From: Verrucomicrobiia bacterium
GTDB lineage: Bacteria; Verrucomicrobiota; Verrucomicrobiia; Limisphaerales; CAIMTB01
Direction of reading: 5' to 3'
DNA: 64,000 nt
Assembly (NCBI GenBank): GCA_019634625.1
Contig: JAHCBA010000031.1
Coordinates: 1 to 64,000, forward strand
Part shown: positions 44,093 to 52,817 of the stretch, piece by piece
Position numbering within the stretch: the first letter of the stretch is position 1
Layout: the number at the start of each line of letters is the position of its first letter
Program-made: the position numbers and the translations under genes
The notes under the pieces: generated by a model
The model's database searches: none
What the model was told of the DNA's origin: nothing
Seen by the model: the letters and a program-made list of their open reading frames with translations, nothing else

Positions 44093-45471
44093 GGCGTTCC
44101 TCCGCATCCGCACCCGCCCGCTTTCGACCCCGGCACCACCGATCCCGGCAACACCCGCGGCGTCATCGCCACCGACACCGGTTCCGGAGCCAGTCCCAGC
44201 CGGATCCGCTCCTGCGGACAGCTCTCGAAACAGCGGGCGCATGCCACACACGCCGCCCGGTCCGGCTCGAATTCGGTGCGCCGCCGCACCATCCCCAGGC
44301 TGATCAGCCGCCATCCCACCACCAGCCCGCTCCACACCCCGAACCCGATCCCCGCCGTCCGGAAACGCTCCCGGGTTTGCGCCGCCTGCAAGTTGAGTTC
44401 GTCCGCCTCACGGTCCGCCCGCTCCAGCGCCAGCCGATCCGAATGCCGCCAGCCGTCCGTCGTCCCGCCGCCCAGCACCTCCGCCCGCAGGGCCATCAGG
44501 CGAACGGTCGGATCCAACCGGGATGCCGCCCCGCCCGCCCATCCGCCCAGCAGCGCCCCCGCCGCCATCAACAGGGGCAGTCCAACCAGCCACCCCACCA
44601 CCCGCCGCCGCGCCTGCCCCAGCACCGCCGGCCGCGCCGGGACCGGATCGGCCTCGCGAATCGCATCGTACGGACACGCCTCCGGACACAGCCGGCAGGA
44701 CGTGCAGACATCGGGCGTCACCCGGACCCGCCACTTGGACAGCGCCGACACCACACGCAGCAGCGCTCCGTACGGACACAGAAATCGGCAGTACGGGCGC
44801 CCCACAAACATCCCCACCGCCAGCAGGACGCCCCCCGTCACCACCATTCCCATCCCCCCGCTGGTCCGGAAGATCGGGATGAACGGGTCCAGCCGGCAGA
44901 TCACAAACGCCGCCCCCGTCGCTGCAAAGGCCACCCCCGCCCCCAGGAAGAGATACGGAACGAGGCCCAGCCCGCTCTCGAGCCAGCGTGGCACCCGAAC
45001 GGGCCGGACCAGCACCAGATCCTGCAGGGCCCCGTGCGGACACACCGCCGCGCAAAACGTCCGCCCGAAAAACAGGGCGAACACCAGCGGCGCCGCAAAA
45101 AACATCCCCACCGTGACCGGCAAGGCGTACCCGTGTCCCCCGAGGGCCAGCGCCACATTCTGCACCGACCCGATCGCACACACGCATCCCTCGCGGAAAA
45201 ATCCGAAGTACAACACCGAGAACACCGACACCCACACCACCCCGCGTCGCGACCGCCCCCGATGCACCAGCCAGGTGGCCCATCCCAGCGCGCCCAGCAG
45301 CACCGCCACATCCACCCAGGCCCACGCCGCCGCCCGCGCCGACGGATACTCGGTCTCCGGCATCACGTGCCCGCTCTCGAAATCCGGCGGCGGAAACCGC
45401 AGTTCCCCCGCGCCGCATTCCAACGCCGCCCATCCCCCCAGCAGCACCGCCATGAGCAGGATCGCGCGCAT
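44089..45471 (-). CDS. NosR/NapH-like polytopic 4Fe-4S membrane protein
   Basis: The 460-residue protein has a signal-like first helix and at least five further helices. Conserved cysteine motifs are GCVCAIGSVQN and FCAAVCPHGALQDLVL (CxxxCP), YCRFLCPYGALLRV (CxxxCP), CTSCRLCPEACPYDAI and CVACARCFESCPQERI, the last two being 4Fe-4S clusters. This is the C-terminal plan of NosR, NapH and CcoG, without the N-terminal FMN domain of NosR. It should carry electrons across or along the membrane between cytoplasmic donors and periplasmic partners. It is preceded 3 nt upstream by the exported Fe-S protein gene. Confidence 0.87.
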   Translation of the reverse strand: MRAILLMAVLLGGWAALECGAGELRFPPPDFESGHVMPETEYPSARAAAWAWVDVAVLLGALGWATWLVHRGRSRRGVVWVSVFSVLYFGFFREGCVCAIGSVQNVALALGGHGYALPVTVGMFFAAPLVFALFFGRTFCAAVCPHGALQDLVLVRPVRVPRWLESGLGLVPYLFLGAGVAFAATGAAFVICRLDPFIPIFRTSGGMGMVVTGGVLLAVGMFVGRPYCRFLCPYGALLRVVSALSKWRVRVTPDVCTSCRLCPEACPYDAIREADPVPARPAVLGQARRRVVGWLVGLPLLMAAGALLGGWAGGAASRLDPTVRLMALRAEVLGGGTTDGWRHSDRLALERADREADELNLQAAQTRERFRTAGIGFGVWSGLVVGWRLISLGMVRRRTEFEPDRAACVACARCFESCPQERIRLGLAPEPVSVAMTPRVLPGSVVPGSKAGGCGCGGTP

Positions 45472-45474
45472 GGC

Positions 45475-46056
45475 TCAGCCGGTGAATCGATGGTGCGGCG
45501 CACTGGCCGGCGCCCGGTAAAACGCATCGCCCGGACACACCCGCGCGATGGCGCACTCATTGCAGTTCACGCACCGGTCGTGCCGCACCTGGAGATGGAA
45601 GGAACCGTTTCCAAACAACCGGCATCCCTCCACGCACTTGGCGCACCCGATGCACAGGGGCTCGTCGATGGTGTACTCGAAGTAGGGATCCTCGATGAAC
45701 CGCCGCACGATCGCCCCGGTCGGGCAAAGCTGGTTCTCCGCCCCGGTGTTCAGGGAGTTGGGCTGCGGCTCGAAATAGCCCGTGCACAGGTCGCAGTACC
45801 CGCAGATCGGGAACCAGTTCACACACTTCACCGCCGAGGGCTCCAGCACGCAGTCCGTCGCACACCGGCTGCAGCACACGCACTTCCGCGGATCAATCTG
45901 CCAGACGGTCTCCTCCTTCGCGCTGCCATGACTGAGATATCCCGCCACCCCCGCCGCCCCGGTCAACCCCGCCACCCGCACCCCGGTGCGCAAAACCTCC
46001 CGCCGCGTGGGCGTCCATCCACCCCCGGGACCCGCCGGCAAAGTGGCCCCATTCAT
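45475..46056 (-). CDS. Exported 4Fe-4S ferredoxin-like protein with Tat-type signal
   Basis: From ATG 46056 the protein has 193 residues. The N-terminus TPTRREVLRTGVRVAGLTGA resembles a twin-arginine signal (RR-x-V-L). The mature part has three or four cluster sites: CVCCSRCATDC, CGYCDLCTGYF, LCIGCAKCVEGCRLFG and CVNCNECAIARVCP. It resembles the NrfC/DmsB-type electron-transfer subunits of periplasmic oxidoreductases, but no catalytic partner is encoded nearby. It overlaps the NHL-propeller gene by 4 nt and lies 3 nt before the membrane Fe-S gene. Confidence 0.87.
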   Translation of the reverse strand: MNGATLPAGPGGGWTPTRREVLRTGVRVAGLTGAAGVAGYLSHGSAKEETVWQIDPRKCVCCSRCATDCVLEPSAVKCVNWFPICGYCDLCTGYFEPQPNSLNTGAENQLCPTGAIVRRFIEDPYFEYTIDEPLCIGCAKCVEGCRLFGNGSFHLQVRHDRCVNCNECAIARVCPGDAFYRAPASAPHHRFTG

Positions 46057-47093
46057 GCCGCCTCCCCTGCCGCCGCCCGGCGTTGAAAGATCTGAAGGGT
46101 CCCCCCCACCCGGTCCAGCACCGCCACCCGCCCCTGACCGTCCACCGCCACATCCACCCCGTCGTCCCCGTCGCTCCGCATTCCCACCCCCAGGCCGTCC
46201 CCCTCGCCCCCCGCAAACGTATCCGGCCCCGCCACCACCGACTCCAGGTCCCCCTCCGGTCCGTACACCTTCACCCGCGCCAATCCCTTCTCCCCCGTGA
46301 CACACCGGCCGCCCGGCAGTCGCGCCAAAGCCACCGGATTGCAGCAACCGCAGAACGACGCCAGGGCCACCCCCGGCCGTCCCCACGCCCGCTCCAACCC
46401 GCCGTCCCGCCGGTACACCTCCACCCGGTGCCGACCCGGATTGTTCACCCACACCCCGCCCTCGTCGCCGGCCTCGACCACCAGACACGGACTCGGCACC
46501 ACCAGTCCGGGGATCCCCGCCTCCGGCTTTCGCTCCCCCACGCGCAACGTCACCCGCCCGTCCCGGTCGCACCGGTACACCACCCGGTTCCCTGCGTCCG
46601 CCACCCAGACATCCTGTTCGGTCACCGCCAAACCCGTAAGAAACGGCTTCCCGGCCACCGGCGCCCAACGCGCCACCCGCAGCCCACGGTCGCTCCAGAC
46701 TTCAACCCGGTCCCGCAACCCCACCCAGCGCGTTCCGTCCGCTTCCACCCGCACACACCGCACCAACTCCTCCATCGCCAGACGTTCCAACCGCCGGCCC
46801 TCCACCGAATACACGTCCACCGATCGCCCCGTCGCCACGTGAAACCGCCCATCCGGTCCCCAGGCAAACCGCCGCGCCGGCCCCTGCTCCAGCCGGAACC
46901 CCGACACCCGCTCGTAATGAATCCACGCCGGATCCACCCGGCGCCAACGGTCCACATCATACCGCAGCGGATCCGAACCCGTCCGCGCCCCGGCCTGCGC
47001 CGCCGTCGCCCGGCTCGCCGCACCCACCACCGCCGCCCCCTTCCACCCGCGCCCAAGAAAGTCCCGTCGCGATTCGCCTCGCCGCCGTTTCAT
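46053..47093 (-). CDS. NHL-repeat beta-propeller protein with Tat-type signal
   Basis: From ATG 47093 the protein has 346 residues. The signal MKRRRGESRRDFLGRG, followed by an alanine-rich stretch, is a canonical twin-arginine signal (RRDFLG). The rest is repeated NHL-type blades: ARRFAWGPDGRFHVATG, LTGLAVTEQDVWVADAG, CLVVEAGDEGGVWVNNPG and GVDVAVDGQGRVAVLDRVGG. A CGCC motif (ALASFCGCCNPVALARLPGG) in one blade could bind metal. It may be a structural or sensing subunit of the redox complex. Start and stop overlaps with both neighbours are 4 nt. Confidence 0.84.
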   Translation of the reverse strand: MKRRRGESRRDFLGRGWKGAAVVGAASRATAAQAGARTGSDPLRYDVDRWRRVDPAWIHYERVSGFRLEQGPARRFAWGPDGRFHVATGRSVDVYSVEGRRLERLAMEELVRCVRVEADGTRWVGLRDRVEVWSDRGLRVARWAPVAGKPFLTGLAVTEQDVWVADAGNRVVYRCDRDGRVTLRVGERKPEAGIPGLVVPSPCLVVEAGDEGGVWVNNPGRHRVEVYRRDGGLERAWGRPGVALASFCGCCNPVALARLPGGRCVTGEKGLARVKVYGPEGDLESVVAGPDTFAGGEGDGLGVGMRSDGDDGVDVAVDGQGRVAVLDRVGGTLQIFQRRAAAGEAA

Positions 47094-47374
47094 GGGGTTC
47101 CTCCTTCCCTTCCGTCTCCACGCCAGTGCCGGGCCTCCGGCAGCTCGCAGCCCGCCGAAACCGGGCAGAAGCCACACACCGCCCGTCGCTCACACGCGCC
47201 CGCCCCGGTGCCCCGCCAGGCCATCATGGTAACCCCCAGCAGCGCCACCCCCGCCACCGGTCGCGCCACCCGGAACAAAAAGCCCCGCCGATCTTCCGGC
47301 GGACTCCCCGCCGCACCCTCCCCAACCTCGGCCTTCGCCGCCGACATGGGCTCTCGTGGAAAAGGATCGTTCAT
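47090..47374 (-). CDS. Small Cys-rich membrane protein, first gene of the redox operon
   Basis: From ATG 47374 the protein has 94 residues. PEDRRGFLFRVARPVAGVALLGVTMMAW is split here as a Tat-like motif (RRGFLF) plus a membrane helix (VARPVAGVALLGVTMMAW). The C-terminal tail CERRAVCGFCPVSAGCELPE holds four cysteines that could bind an Fe-S cluster or zinc. No family is recognised. It overlaps the next gene by 4 nt and heads the minus-strand operon that ends at 38300. Confidence 0.65.
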   Translation of the reverse strand: MNDPFPREPMSAAKAEVGEGAAGSPPEDRRGFLFRVARPVAGVALLGVTMMAWRGTGAGACERRAVCGFCPVSAGCELPEARHWRGDGREGGTP

Positions 47375-47673
47375 CGTCGGGTACAGTTCGTCTGTTCGCT
47401 CGACCGGGCTCGCTCCCGGCCACGGATCATACCCCGTCACCCTTCCGGCCCCCCGACCCCATCGCTTCCCGTTTCTAGCCCAAGCCTGCCCGTTTCTTGC
47501 TGCAAACCGCCAACGCTGCCTCCTCCCCCACCATTCCAGGATGCACCGCCCCCGCTCATGGTTCCGCCTTCAGGCCTCAGGTTTCAGTCTTCAGGTCTCA
47601 GGTTTCAGCCTTCAGGTTTCAGCCTTCAGGTTTCCCCCCTTGCCACCCCCCGCCCCGGGATCAACCTCAGCCC
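47375..47673. other. Divergent intergenic region with heptamer array
   Basis: This 299-nt stretch separates the start of the redox operon (minus) from the prepilin-like gene (plus) and must contain promoters for one or both. Its right third (47572-47640) is a degenerate TCAGG-type heptamer array (CTTCAGG, TCTCAGG, TTTCAGC). No sigma-70-like boxes could be assigned with confidence. Confidence 0.7.
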
Positions 47674-48345
47674 ATGCACCCGAGGTCGCCCAACCCCGCA
47701 CTCCGCGGCTTCACCCTCATCGAACTCCTCGTGGTGATCGCCATCATCGCCATCCTGGCGTCGATGCTGCTGCCCACGCTGGCCCGCTCCAAGGAAATGG
47801 CCCGGCGCATGCACTGCACCGGCAACCTGCGCCAGGTCGGAATCGGCATCCGGCTCTACCAGGACGATCACAACGAAAAGCCCCCCCTCTTTCTCGTGTA
47901 TCCCGGACGCCGCAGCGGCTTTGCAGGCGTCCTCGCCAGCAACTACCTCGAAGGCCCCCGCTACCTCGGCACCACCAACGTCTTCATCTGCCTCTCGGAT
48001 CGCACCCGGGGCCACATCCCCTTCAATCTCGGCTGGGAATACTTCGGTGCCCCCGGCGACTTCACCACCAGCTACGCCTACCACATGGGCCCCGCGCAGC
48101 AGCTTCTCCCCGAAGGACAACGCTGGCTGGCCGATCAAATCGCCCGCTGGGGACCCCGCTTCATCGTCGCCGCCTGTCCCTGGCACCGCCATCTCTTCAG
48201 CGGATGGACCAGCCGGGCCGGATCCTTCACCCGCCGCACCAATGTGCGCGACCTCGCCCTCCGGCATGATGGCTCGGTGGACAGCTTCTTCTGGCCCGCC
48301 AACAACTGGGAGGAGGAACCCTACACCCGCACCCGGCCGCCCTGA
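47674..48345 (+). CDS. Prepilin-type N-terminal domain protein (type II pseudopilin-like)
   Basis: From ATG 47674 the protein has 223 residues. It begins with the prepilin peptidase site [20 protein letters not shown] (cleavage after Gly, methylated Phe and Glu5). [20 protein letters not shown] and a late [14 protein letters not shown] follow. This is the DUF1559/xcpG-like group greatly expanded in Planctomycetes and Verrucomicrobia, thought to be secreted or surface-displayed through a type II/IV-like system. It stands alone between two minus-strand operons, and its 3' end overlaps the end of the cyclase gene by 25 nt. Confidence 0.9.
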   Translation: MHPRSPNPALRGFTLIELLVVIAIIAILASMLLPTLARSKEMARRMHCTGNLRQVGIGIRLYQDDHNEKPPLFLVYPGRRSGFAGVLASNYLEGPRYLGTTNVFICLSDRTRGHIPFNLGWEYFGAPGDFTTSYAYHMGPAQQLLPEGQRWLADQIARWGPRFIVAACPWHRHLFSGWTSRAGSFTRRTNVRDLALRHDGSVDSFFWPANNWEEEPYTRTRPP

Positions 48346-50159
48346 TCCCCGCTGAAACCCGGACGCTCGGGCGTCCCCGGCCCCGCCAATCCGCATCGCA
48401 GCGCGTCCACCGCGAAAATCACCGGGTAAAGCCGTTCCCAGTACCAGAGCCTGGCGAAATACAGCCCGATCGGACTCGCCTCCGGCATGGCATCCCCGGC
48501 CAGTCGCCCGACCAGCCACGCCATGCCCCGCTCAACCTCCCCCCGCCCCTCCCCCAACCCGCTCAAGGCCCGCACCGCCAGGGCCGTCTCCTCGATCGTG
48601 GAAGGTCCCCCCGGCGCCCCACCCCAACCGCCATCCCCGCCCTGCGCCGCCACCAGAAACGCACGACCCCGTTGCACCATCCCGGCCACGCCCTCCCCCT
48701 GCTCCCTCCCGGAACCCAGCACTGTCAGCACCTGCGACGTCCCGTACACCGGATTCGCATCGCCCGGCGCATGCTCATTGCCAAACCACAACGGCAACCA
48801 TGCGCCATCCTCGCGCTGGGACCGGACGAGATACCGCAGCGCCCGCCGCCGGGCCCGCGCCACCCGCGCCGCCATGGCCGGACCCAGACATCCTTCCCAA
48901 CACCCCCACGCCCGCAGCGCATGGGCCGTCAACTCCGGCGCGCTCCGGTCAAACGGCAGCGCCCCCCAGCCGCGGCAAAACGTCGGGATCCCGCCATCCC
49001 GGTTTTGCAGATCCAGCAACCACCCCACCCCACGCTCCGCCGCCTCCCGCGTCGCCCGGTCATCGGCCCCCAACCGGTGCAGCGCCACCAGCGCCCCCGC
49101 CGTGTCGTCCGCATCCGGCACACCGCCCGGCAGATCCGTCCATGCCCACCCGCCCGGTGCCGCGCCGGTGTAAGGATGCTCCCGCCGATACTGCTGCCCC
49201 AACAGCCATGCCCGCAGACGCTCGCGCCGCGCCTCCGGCAGCCAGTCGCCCAGGGCCGGCAACGCCTTGACCGACAGCGTGCTCACCCACGTCGCCAGAT
49301 TCGTGTCGATGGGCCAGCTCCCGTCGGCCCGCACCGAGGCCCGCAGAAATTCCGCCGCCCGCCTCGCCACCGGATGATCCGGCCGGTCCATCGAGGCGAG
49401 ACTCAGGGTCACGAACGCCGTCAGCGGCGTGGCCTCGAGAAATCCCCCGTTCTCCGGCTGCAATCCCTCCAGGCGCCGCAGGGTCCCGTTCACCGCCGCC
49501 TGACGCAGCCATCGCACCGGTAACCATCGGCTGGGTGCGTGATGGTGGATCGCCTGACCCAGGGCGATCAAAGCCGGCAGGGCGTAGCTGACCACCGGCA
49601 GTTGCAGCGCCCCGAACCATGACCGTGGCAGGGACGCCAGCTCGAACGGCAGCGGACGCACCCGCCTCCACCCGCCGGCCCCCAGCCGCCCCGACAACGC
49701 CAGCGTCAGCACGATCGGCACCGAGAAGGTGCGGTCCTTCCCGTAACGCCCCTCGATCGCCGGCACCAGCCCGTCCAGCCCGCCCGCCGCCCGTTCCAGC
49801 CATCCGTGCGCCGCCCGGATCACCGCCGGATACCGGGCATCCGCCCCGGCCGCCCCGAAGGCCGCCCACCCCAGCGCCGTGGTGGACAGGTTGCTGCGGC
49901 TGCGCAGGGTGTCGCCCCAGCCCCCATCGGCATGAACATGGTCCGCCAGCCAGCGAAGCCCGTTCTCCACCAGACCCGCGTGCCCGGTGCGACCGGTCCG
50001 CCGATCGATTTCGCCCAACGCAATGGTGGCCACCGCCGTGGACAAGGCGCTGCCGGAAAGTTCCCCCACCCAGTGGTCCCGCTGCCCCAGCTCACCCACC
50101 AGCACCCGGCACAGCCGGTCCAGCACCCCTTCCGCCCGCTCCCGCAGCGCGGCCGTCAC
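48321..50159 (-). CDS. Squalene-hopene cyclase-like terpene cyclase
   Basis: From a GTG at 50159 the protein has 612 residues. It has QW-type repeats throughout ([54 protein letters not shown]). The acid motif [10 protein letters not shown] (Asp349-Ala-Asp351-Asp352) corresponds to the DxDDTA that protonates the substrate in hopene cyclases. Preceding [12 protein letters not shown] matches the usual PGGWAF context. It would cyclise squalene or another long isoprenoid at the membrane. The GTG start overlaps the upstream stop by 4 nt (GTGA). Sequence outside the motifs is divergent from classical Shc, so the product may differ. Confidence 0.85.
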   Translation of the reverse strand: MTAALRERAEGVLDRLCRVLVGELGQRDHWVGELSGSALSTAVATIALGEIDRRTGRTGHAGLVENGLRWLADHVHADGGWGDTLRSRSNLSTTALGWAAFGAAGADARYPAVIRAAHGWLERAAGGLDGLVPAIEGRYGKDRTFSVPIVLTLALSGRLGAGGWRRVRPLPFELASLPRSWFGALQLPVVSYALPALIALGQAIHHHAPSRWLPVRWLRQAAVNGTLRRLEGLQPENGGFLEATPLTAFVTLSLASMDRPDHPVARRAAEFLRASVRADGSWPIDTNLATWVSTLSVKALPALGDWLPEARRERLRAWLLGQQYRREHPYTGAAPGGWAWTDLPGGVPDADDTAGALVALHRLGADDRATREAAERGVGWLLDLQNRDGGIPTFCRGWGALPFDRSAPELTAHALRAWGCWEGCLGPAMAARVARARRRALRYLVRSQREDGAWLPLWFGNEHAPGDANPVYGTSQVLTVLGSGREQGEGVAGMVQRGRAFLVAAQGGDGGWGGAPGGPSTIEETALAVRALSGLGEGRGEVERGMAWLVGRLAGDAMPEASPIGLYFARLWYWERLYPVIFAVDALRCGLAGPGTPERPGFSGDQGGRVRV

Positions 50160-51043
50160 AGGCTCAAATGCCCCAGGGCCAGCAGCCCGTAAAAGGTGTA
50201 CTCCGAATCGAGATGATCGTCGGCCCAGTGCCCGTGAAATCCACCCTCCGCCGACCACAGCGTGTCCAGAAAGTCCAGGCAGCCCTCGTGCAACCGTGCC
50301 GTCAGCCGCCGATCCATCGACGCCAGCGCATGCAGCACCGTCGCCGTCGAGAGCAGATCCGGAATCGGCGCCCCGGGAACCGCCACGAACCCGCCCTGCG
50401 GATGACACCTCTGCAGCAGCCAGTCCCCGATCCGGTCAGGCACCGGCAACCCCAGGTGCCGGATCAACGTGACCGCCCCGGCCGTCGCATTGGTCGCCCC
50501 CACCGCCGCACCCGGCACATTGCTCCACGCGCCGTCCTTCGATTCCAGCGCTCGCAGTCCCTGGATCAGGCGCAGGGGCTGGGGCGGCGTCCCGCCAAGA
50601 TCCTGATACGCCCCCAACGCCACAAAGGCTCCGTACGCCGTTCCGTGCCCCAGACGCGCATCCCCCTCGTACCCGCCGTCCGGCTTGCGAAACCCTTCGA
50701 TCCGTTCCAACAGCGCCCCCGCCCGATCCTTCGGCAACCGCTCCAATCCCACCGCCGCCCAGCACCGCGCCAGCGCCCCCAGATGCACGAAGTCCAACCC
50801 CTCCCCATCCCCATGCCCTTCCAGATACCCGGTCACCCGGTCCCGCGGAATCTCCGCCTGCAACGCCTCCAATCCCGCCAGCGTGAAGATGGTGTAATAC
50901 AGATCCGCCCGCCCCGCCCGGTCCCTTGCACCCCCTTCCGCAGTCCACTGGCTCTCCAGAAACGCCCGCACCAAGTCCGTCCCCTCGCCCAGCAGTCGGG
51001 GGGCCAGCCGCGCCACCTGAAGCAGTTGAAGCCGGAGACTCAA
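50156..51043 (-). CDS. Prenyltransferase/squalene oxidase-repeat (single alpha-barrel) protein
   Basis: From a TTG at 51043, whose A overlaps the upstream TGA, the protein has 295 residues. It is an alpha/alpha barrel with repeats typical of prenyltransferase beta subunits and cyclase QW units: LYYTIFTLAGLEALQAEI, GFRKPDGGYEGDARLGHGTA, ALESKDGAWSNVPG, LQRCHPQGGFVAVPG and TLWSAEGGFHGHWADD. There is no DxDD motif. It may be a half-cyclase partner or a prenyl-binding subunit for the next gene product. An in-frame ATG lies further upstream inside the synthase gene but gives a Gly-rich tail with no similarity. Confidence 0.78.
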   Translation of the reverse strand: MSLRLQLLQVARLAPRLLGEGTDLVRAFLESQWTAEGGARDRAGRADLYYTIFTLAGLEALQAEIPRDRVTGYLEGHGDGEGLDFVHLGALARCWAAVGLERLPKDRAGALLERIEGFRKPDGGYEGDARLGHGTAYGAFVALGAYQDLGGTPPQPLRLIQGLRALESKDGAWSNVPGAAVGATNATAGAVTLIRHLGLPVPDRIGDWLLQRCHPQGGFVAVPGAPIPDLLSTATVLHALASMDRRLTARLHEGCLDFLDTLWSAEGGFHGHWADDHLDSEYTFYGLLALGHLSL

Positions 51044-52794
51044 GCGCGGACCGGTTCCGTCGCCGCCACCGCCGCCGCTGTCGTCGGCTCCGACCCCGGC
51101 GCCGCCGCCCCGCCGGCGCCCTGCTGATGCTCCTTGCACCACCCCTTGATCTCAACGTCGTTGAAGATCTTCCCGAGCGTCCGCCGCAGCAGCCCCTTCA
51201 GACTCGCATGCTCCAGCGCGGCCAGCGACCGCACCGCCTCCTCCTTGTAGCTCTCGAGCAGATGACGGCACCGCTCATCGGCCTTCAATGACCGCACCCG
51301 TTCCAACACCCCCGCCGGATCGTGGTCCGGCGACCGCCGCCAGTGCCGGTCCAGAATCTCGCGGTCCTCCCCCTGCGCCCGGTCCCGCGCCACCGCCAGC
51401 ACCAGGCTCGGACGCAACCCCGTCACATCCGTCCCTTCCAGGCCATCGAGATCCTCGAGGTCGTCCCGCACCTGGTAGGCGATGCCGAGCGAGCGGCTGT
51501 ACTTGCCCAGCACTTCCGACACCTCCTCGTGATGCCCCGCGTACAACGCCCCAAGCCGCAACGCCACTTCGAAGGCCGGCGCCGTCTTCCGACGGAAAAT
51601 GTCCACCACCTGCACCGGGGTCAGTGGCTCCGGAGACCGCGCCCACGCCAGTTCCGCCCCCTGCCCCCGGCACAACTCGCGCTGCGCCTCCGCCGCCACC
51701 CGGACCATCTCCAACCGGGCCGCCGGCGCCGCATCACACGCCGCCAGCAGACGATACCCCTCGCCGATCAGCAGATCCCCCACGTTCAACGCCTGCGCCA
51801 CCCCGTACTCCGCATGCAGCGTCGGCTGTCCGTACCGCACCAGATCGCCGTCCTCGATGTCGTCGTGGATCAGCGAGGCCTTGTGAAAGCACTCGACCGC
51901 CACCGCCACGCTGCGCAGGTCGCCCGGTAACGCCTCGCCCGGATTGTCCCGCAACGCCTGGTACGTCGCCGCCGTCAGGAACGGACGCCACCGCTTGCCC
52001 GCCCGCATCAGCCACTCGCGGGCCACCCGCTCCGTCTCGCCCTGGGCCGGCCCCATCAGAATCTCCAGCGATCCCGGCGTGAACCAGAAGTCCACCTCCT
52101 CCCGCAACGCCCCTAGGTCCATCCGCATCGTCTTGTCGTCGTCGGTCAGATGGATGTACTCCCACACCCAGTCGAGATCGACGTTCGTGTCGATGCAGTC
52201 GTCCTGCAGCAACGGCACCGCCACTCCGGGAACCGCCGCCGCCTCCATGTACGGGAACGCCCGCTCCAGCACGCTCAGGCAGCTCACCCCGACGATCGCC
52301 TCGATCTTCCCCGTCTGGATCAGGCTCATCACGATCGCCGACCCCTCCGCCACCAGCACCGCGTAACCCAGCTTCTCCGCCTCGATCGTCAGATCCTGGA
52401 TCGAACACAACCCGCACTGCTTGCACAACAGACCGAACTCATCGAACGGCGCCGGACACTTGCTCTCGACCCGCAGGCACTTCGGCAACAGCAGGAGCCG
52501 CCGCTCGAACGGCACCCGCGCCAGTTGCTCCCGCCACATCTCGTTGTTGATCAGCACCCCGATGAAATCCCGGTAGATCGGGTCGCATTGAAGCAGCGAC
52601 ACCACCCGCTCCGCATGCACCGCCAGCTCCTTCACCGGCATCGGCGGCACCGGCTGGAACTCGGCCACATAATGCCGCACCCCCTGCAGGATCCGCTGCC
52701 GCAGCATCGGCGTCGGCGGGATGTTCTTCTTCGGCGGACGCCAGGTCTGCAAGGGGACGAGACGGGGCAGCAGGGCGGGCGTGGTCTGGGACAT
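51040..52794 (-). CDS. DUF116 domain fused to polyprenyl diphosphate synthase
   Basis: The 584-residue protein has two parts. Residues 30-230 match DUF116: LLLLPKCLRVESKCPAPF, then FGLLCKQCGLCSIQDL (Cys124, 127, 130), VLVAEGSAIVM and IVGVSCLSVLERAFPYM. These cysteines could bind an Fe-S cluster. Residues 255-550 are a trans-isoprenyl diphosphate synthase with first aspartate-rich motif LIHDDIEDGD (Asp311-Asp315), second motif YQVRDDLEDLDG, and GKRWRPFLTAATYQAL near the start. It would condense IPP into a prenyl chain, probably the precursor for the cyclase encoded next. The fusion of these two families is unusual. Confidence 0.85.
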   Translation of the reverse strand: MSQTTPALLPRLVPLQTWRPPKKNIPPTPMLRQRILQGVRHYVAEFQPVPPMPVKELAVHAERVVSLLQCDPIYRDFIGVLINNEMWREQLARVPFERRLLLLPKCLRVESKCPAPFDEFGLLCKQCGLCSIQDLTIEAEKLGYAVLVAEGSAIVMSLIQTGKIEAIVGVSCLSVLERAFPYMEAAAVPGVAVPLLQDDCIDTNVDLDWVWEYIHLTDDDKTMRMDLGALREEVDFWFTPGSLEILMGPAQGETERVAREWLMRAGKRWRPFLTAATYQALRDNPGEALPGDLRSVAVAVECFHKASLIHDDIEDGDLVRYGQPTLHAEYGVAQALNVGDLLIGEGYRLLAACDAAPAARLEMVRVAAEAQRELCRGQGAELAWARSPEPLTPVQVVDIFRRKTAPAFEVALRLGALYAGHHEEVSEVLGKYSRSLGIAYQVRDDLEDLDGLEGTDVTGLRPSLVLAVARDRAQGEDREILDRHWRRSPDHDPAGVLERVRSLKADERCRHLLESYKEEAVRSLAALEHASLKGLLRRTLGKIFNDVEIKGWCKEHQQGAGGAAAPGSEPTTAAAVAATEPVRA

Positions 52795-52817
52795 GGCAAC
52801 GACAGGGTCTTGGGGTT

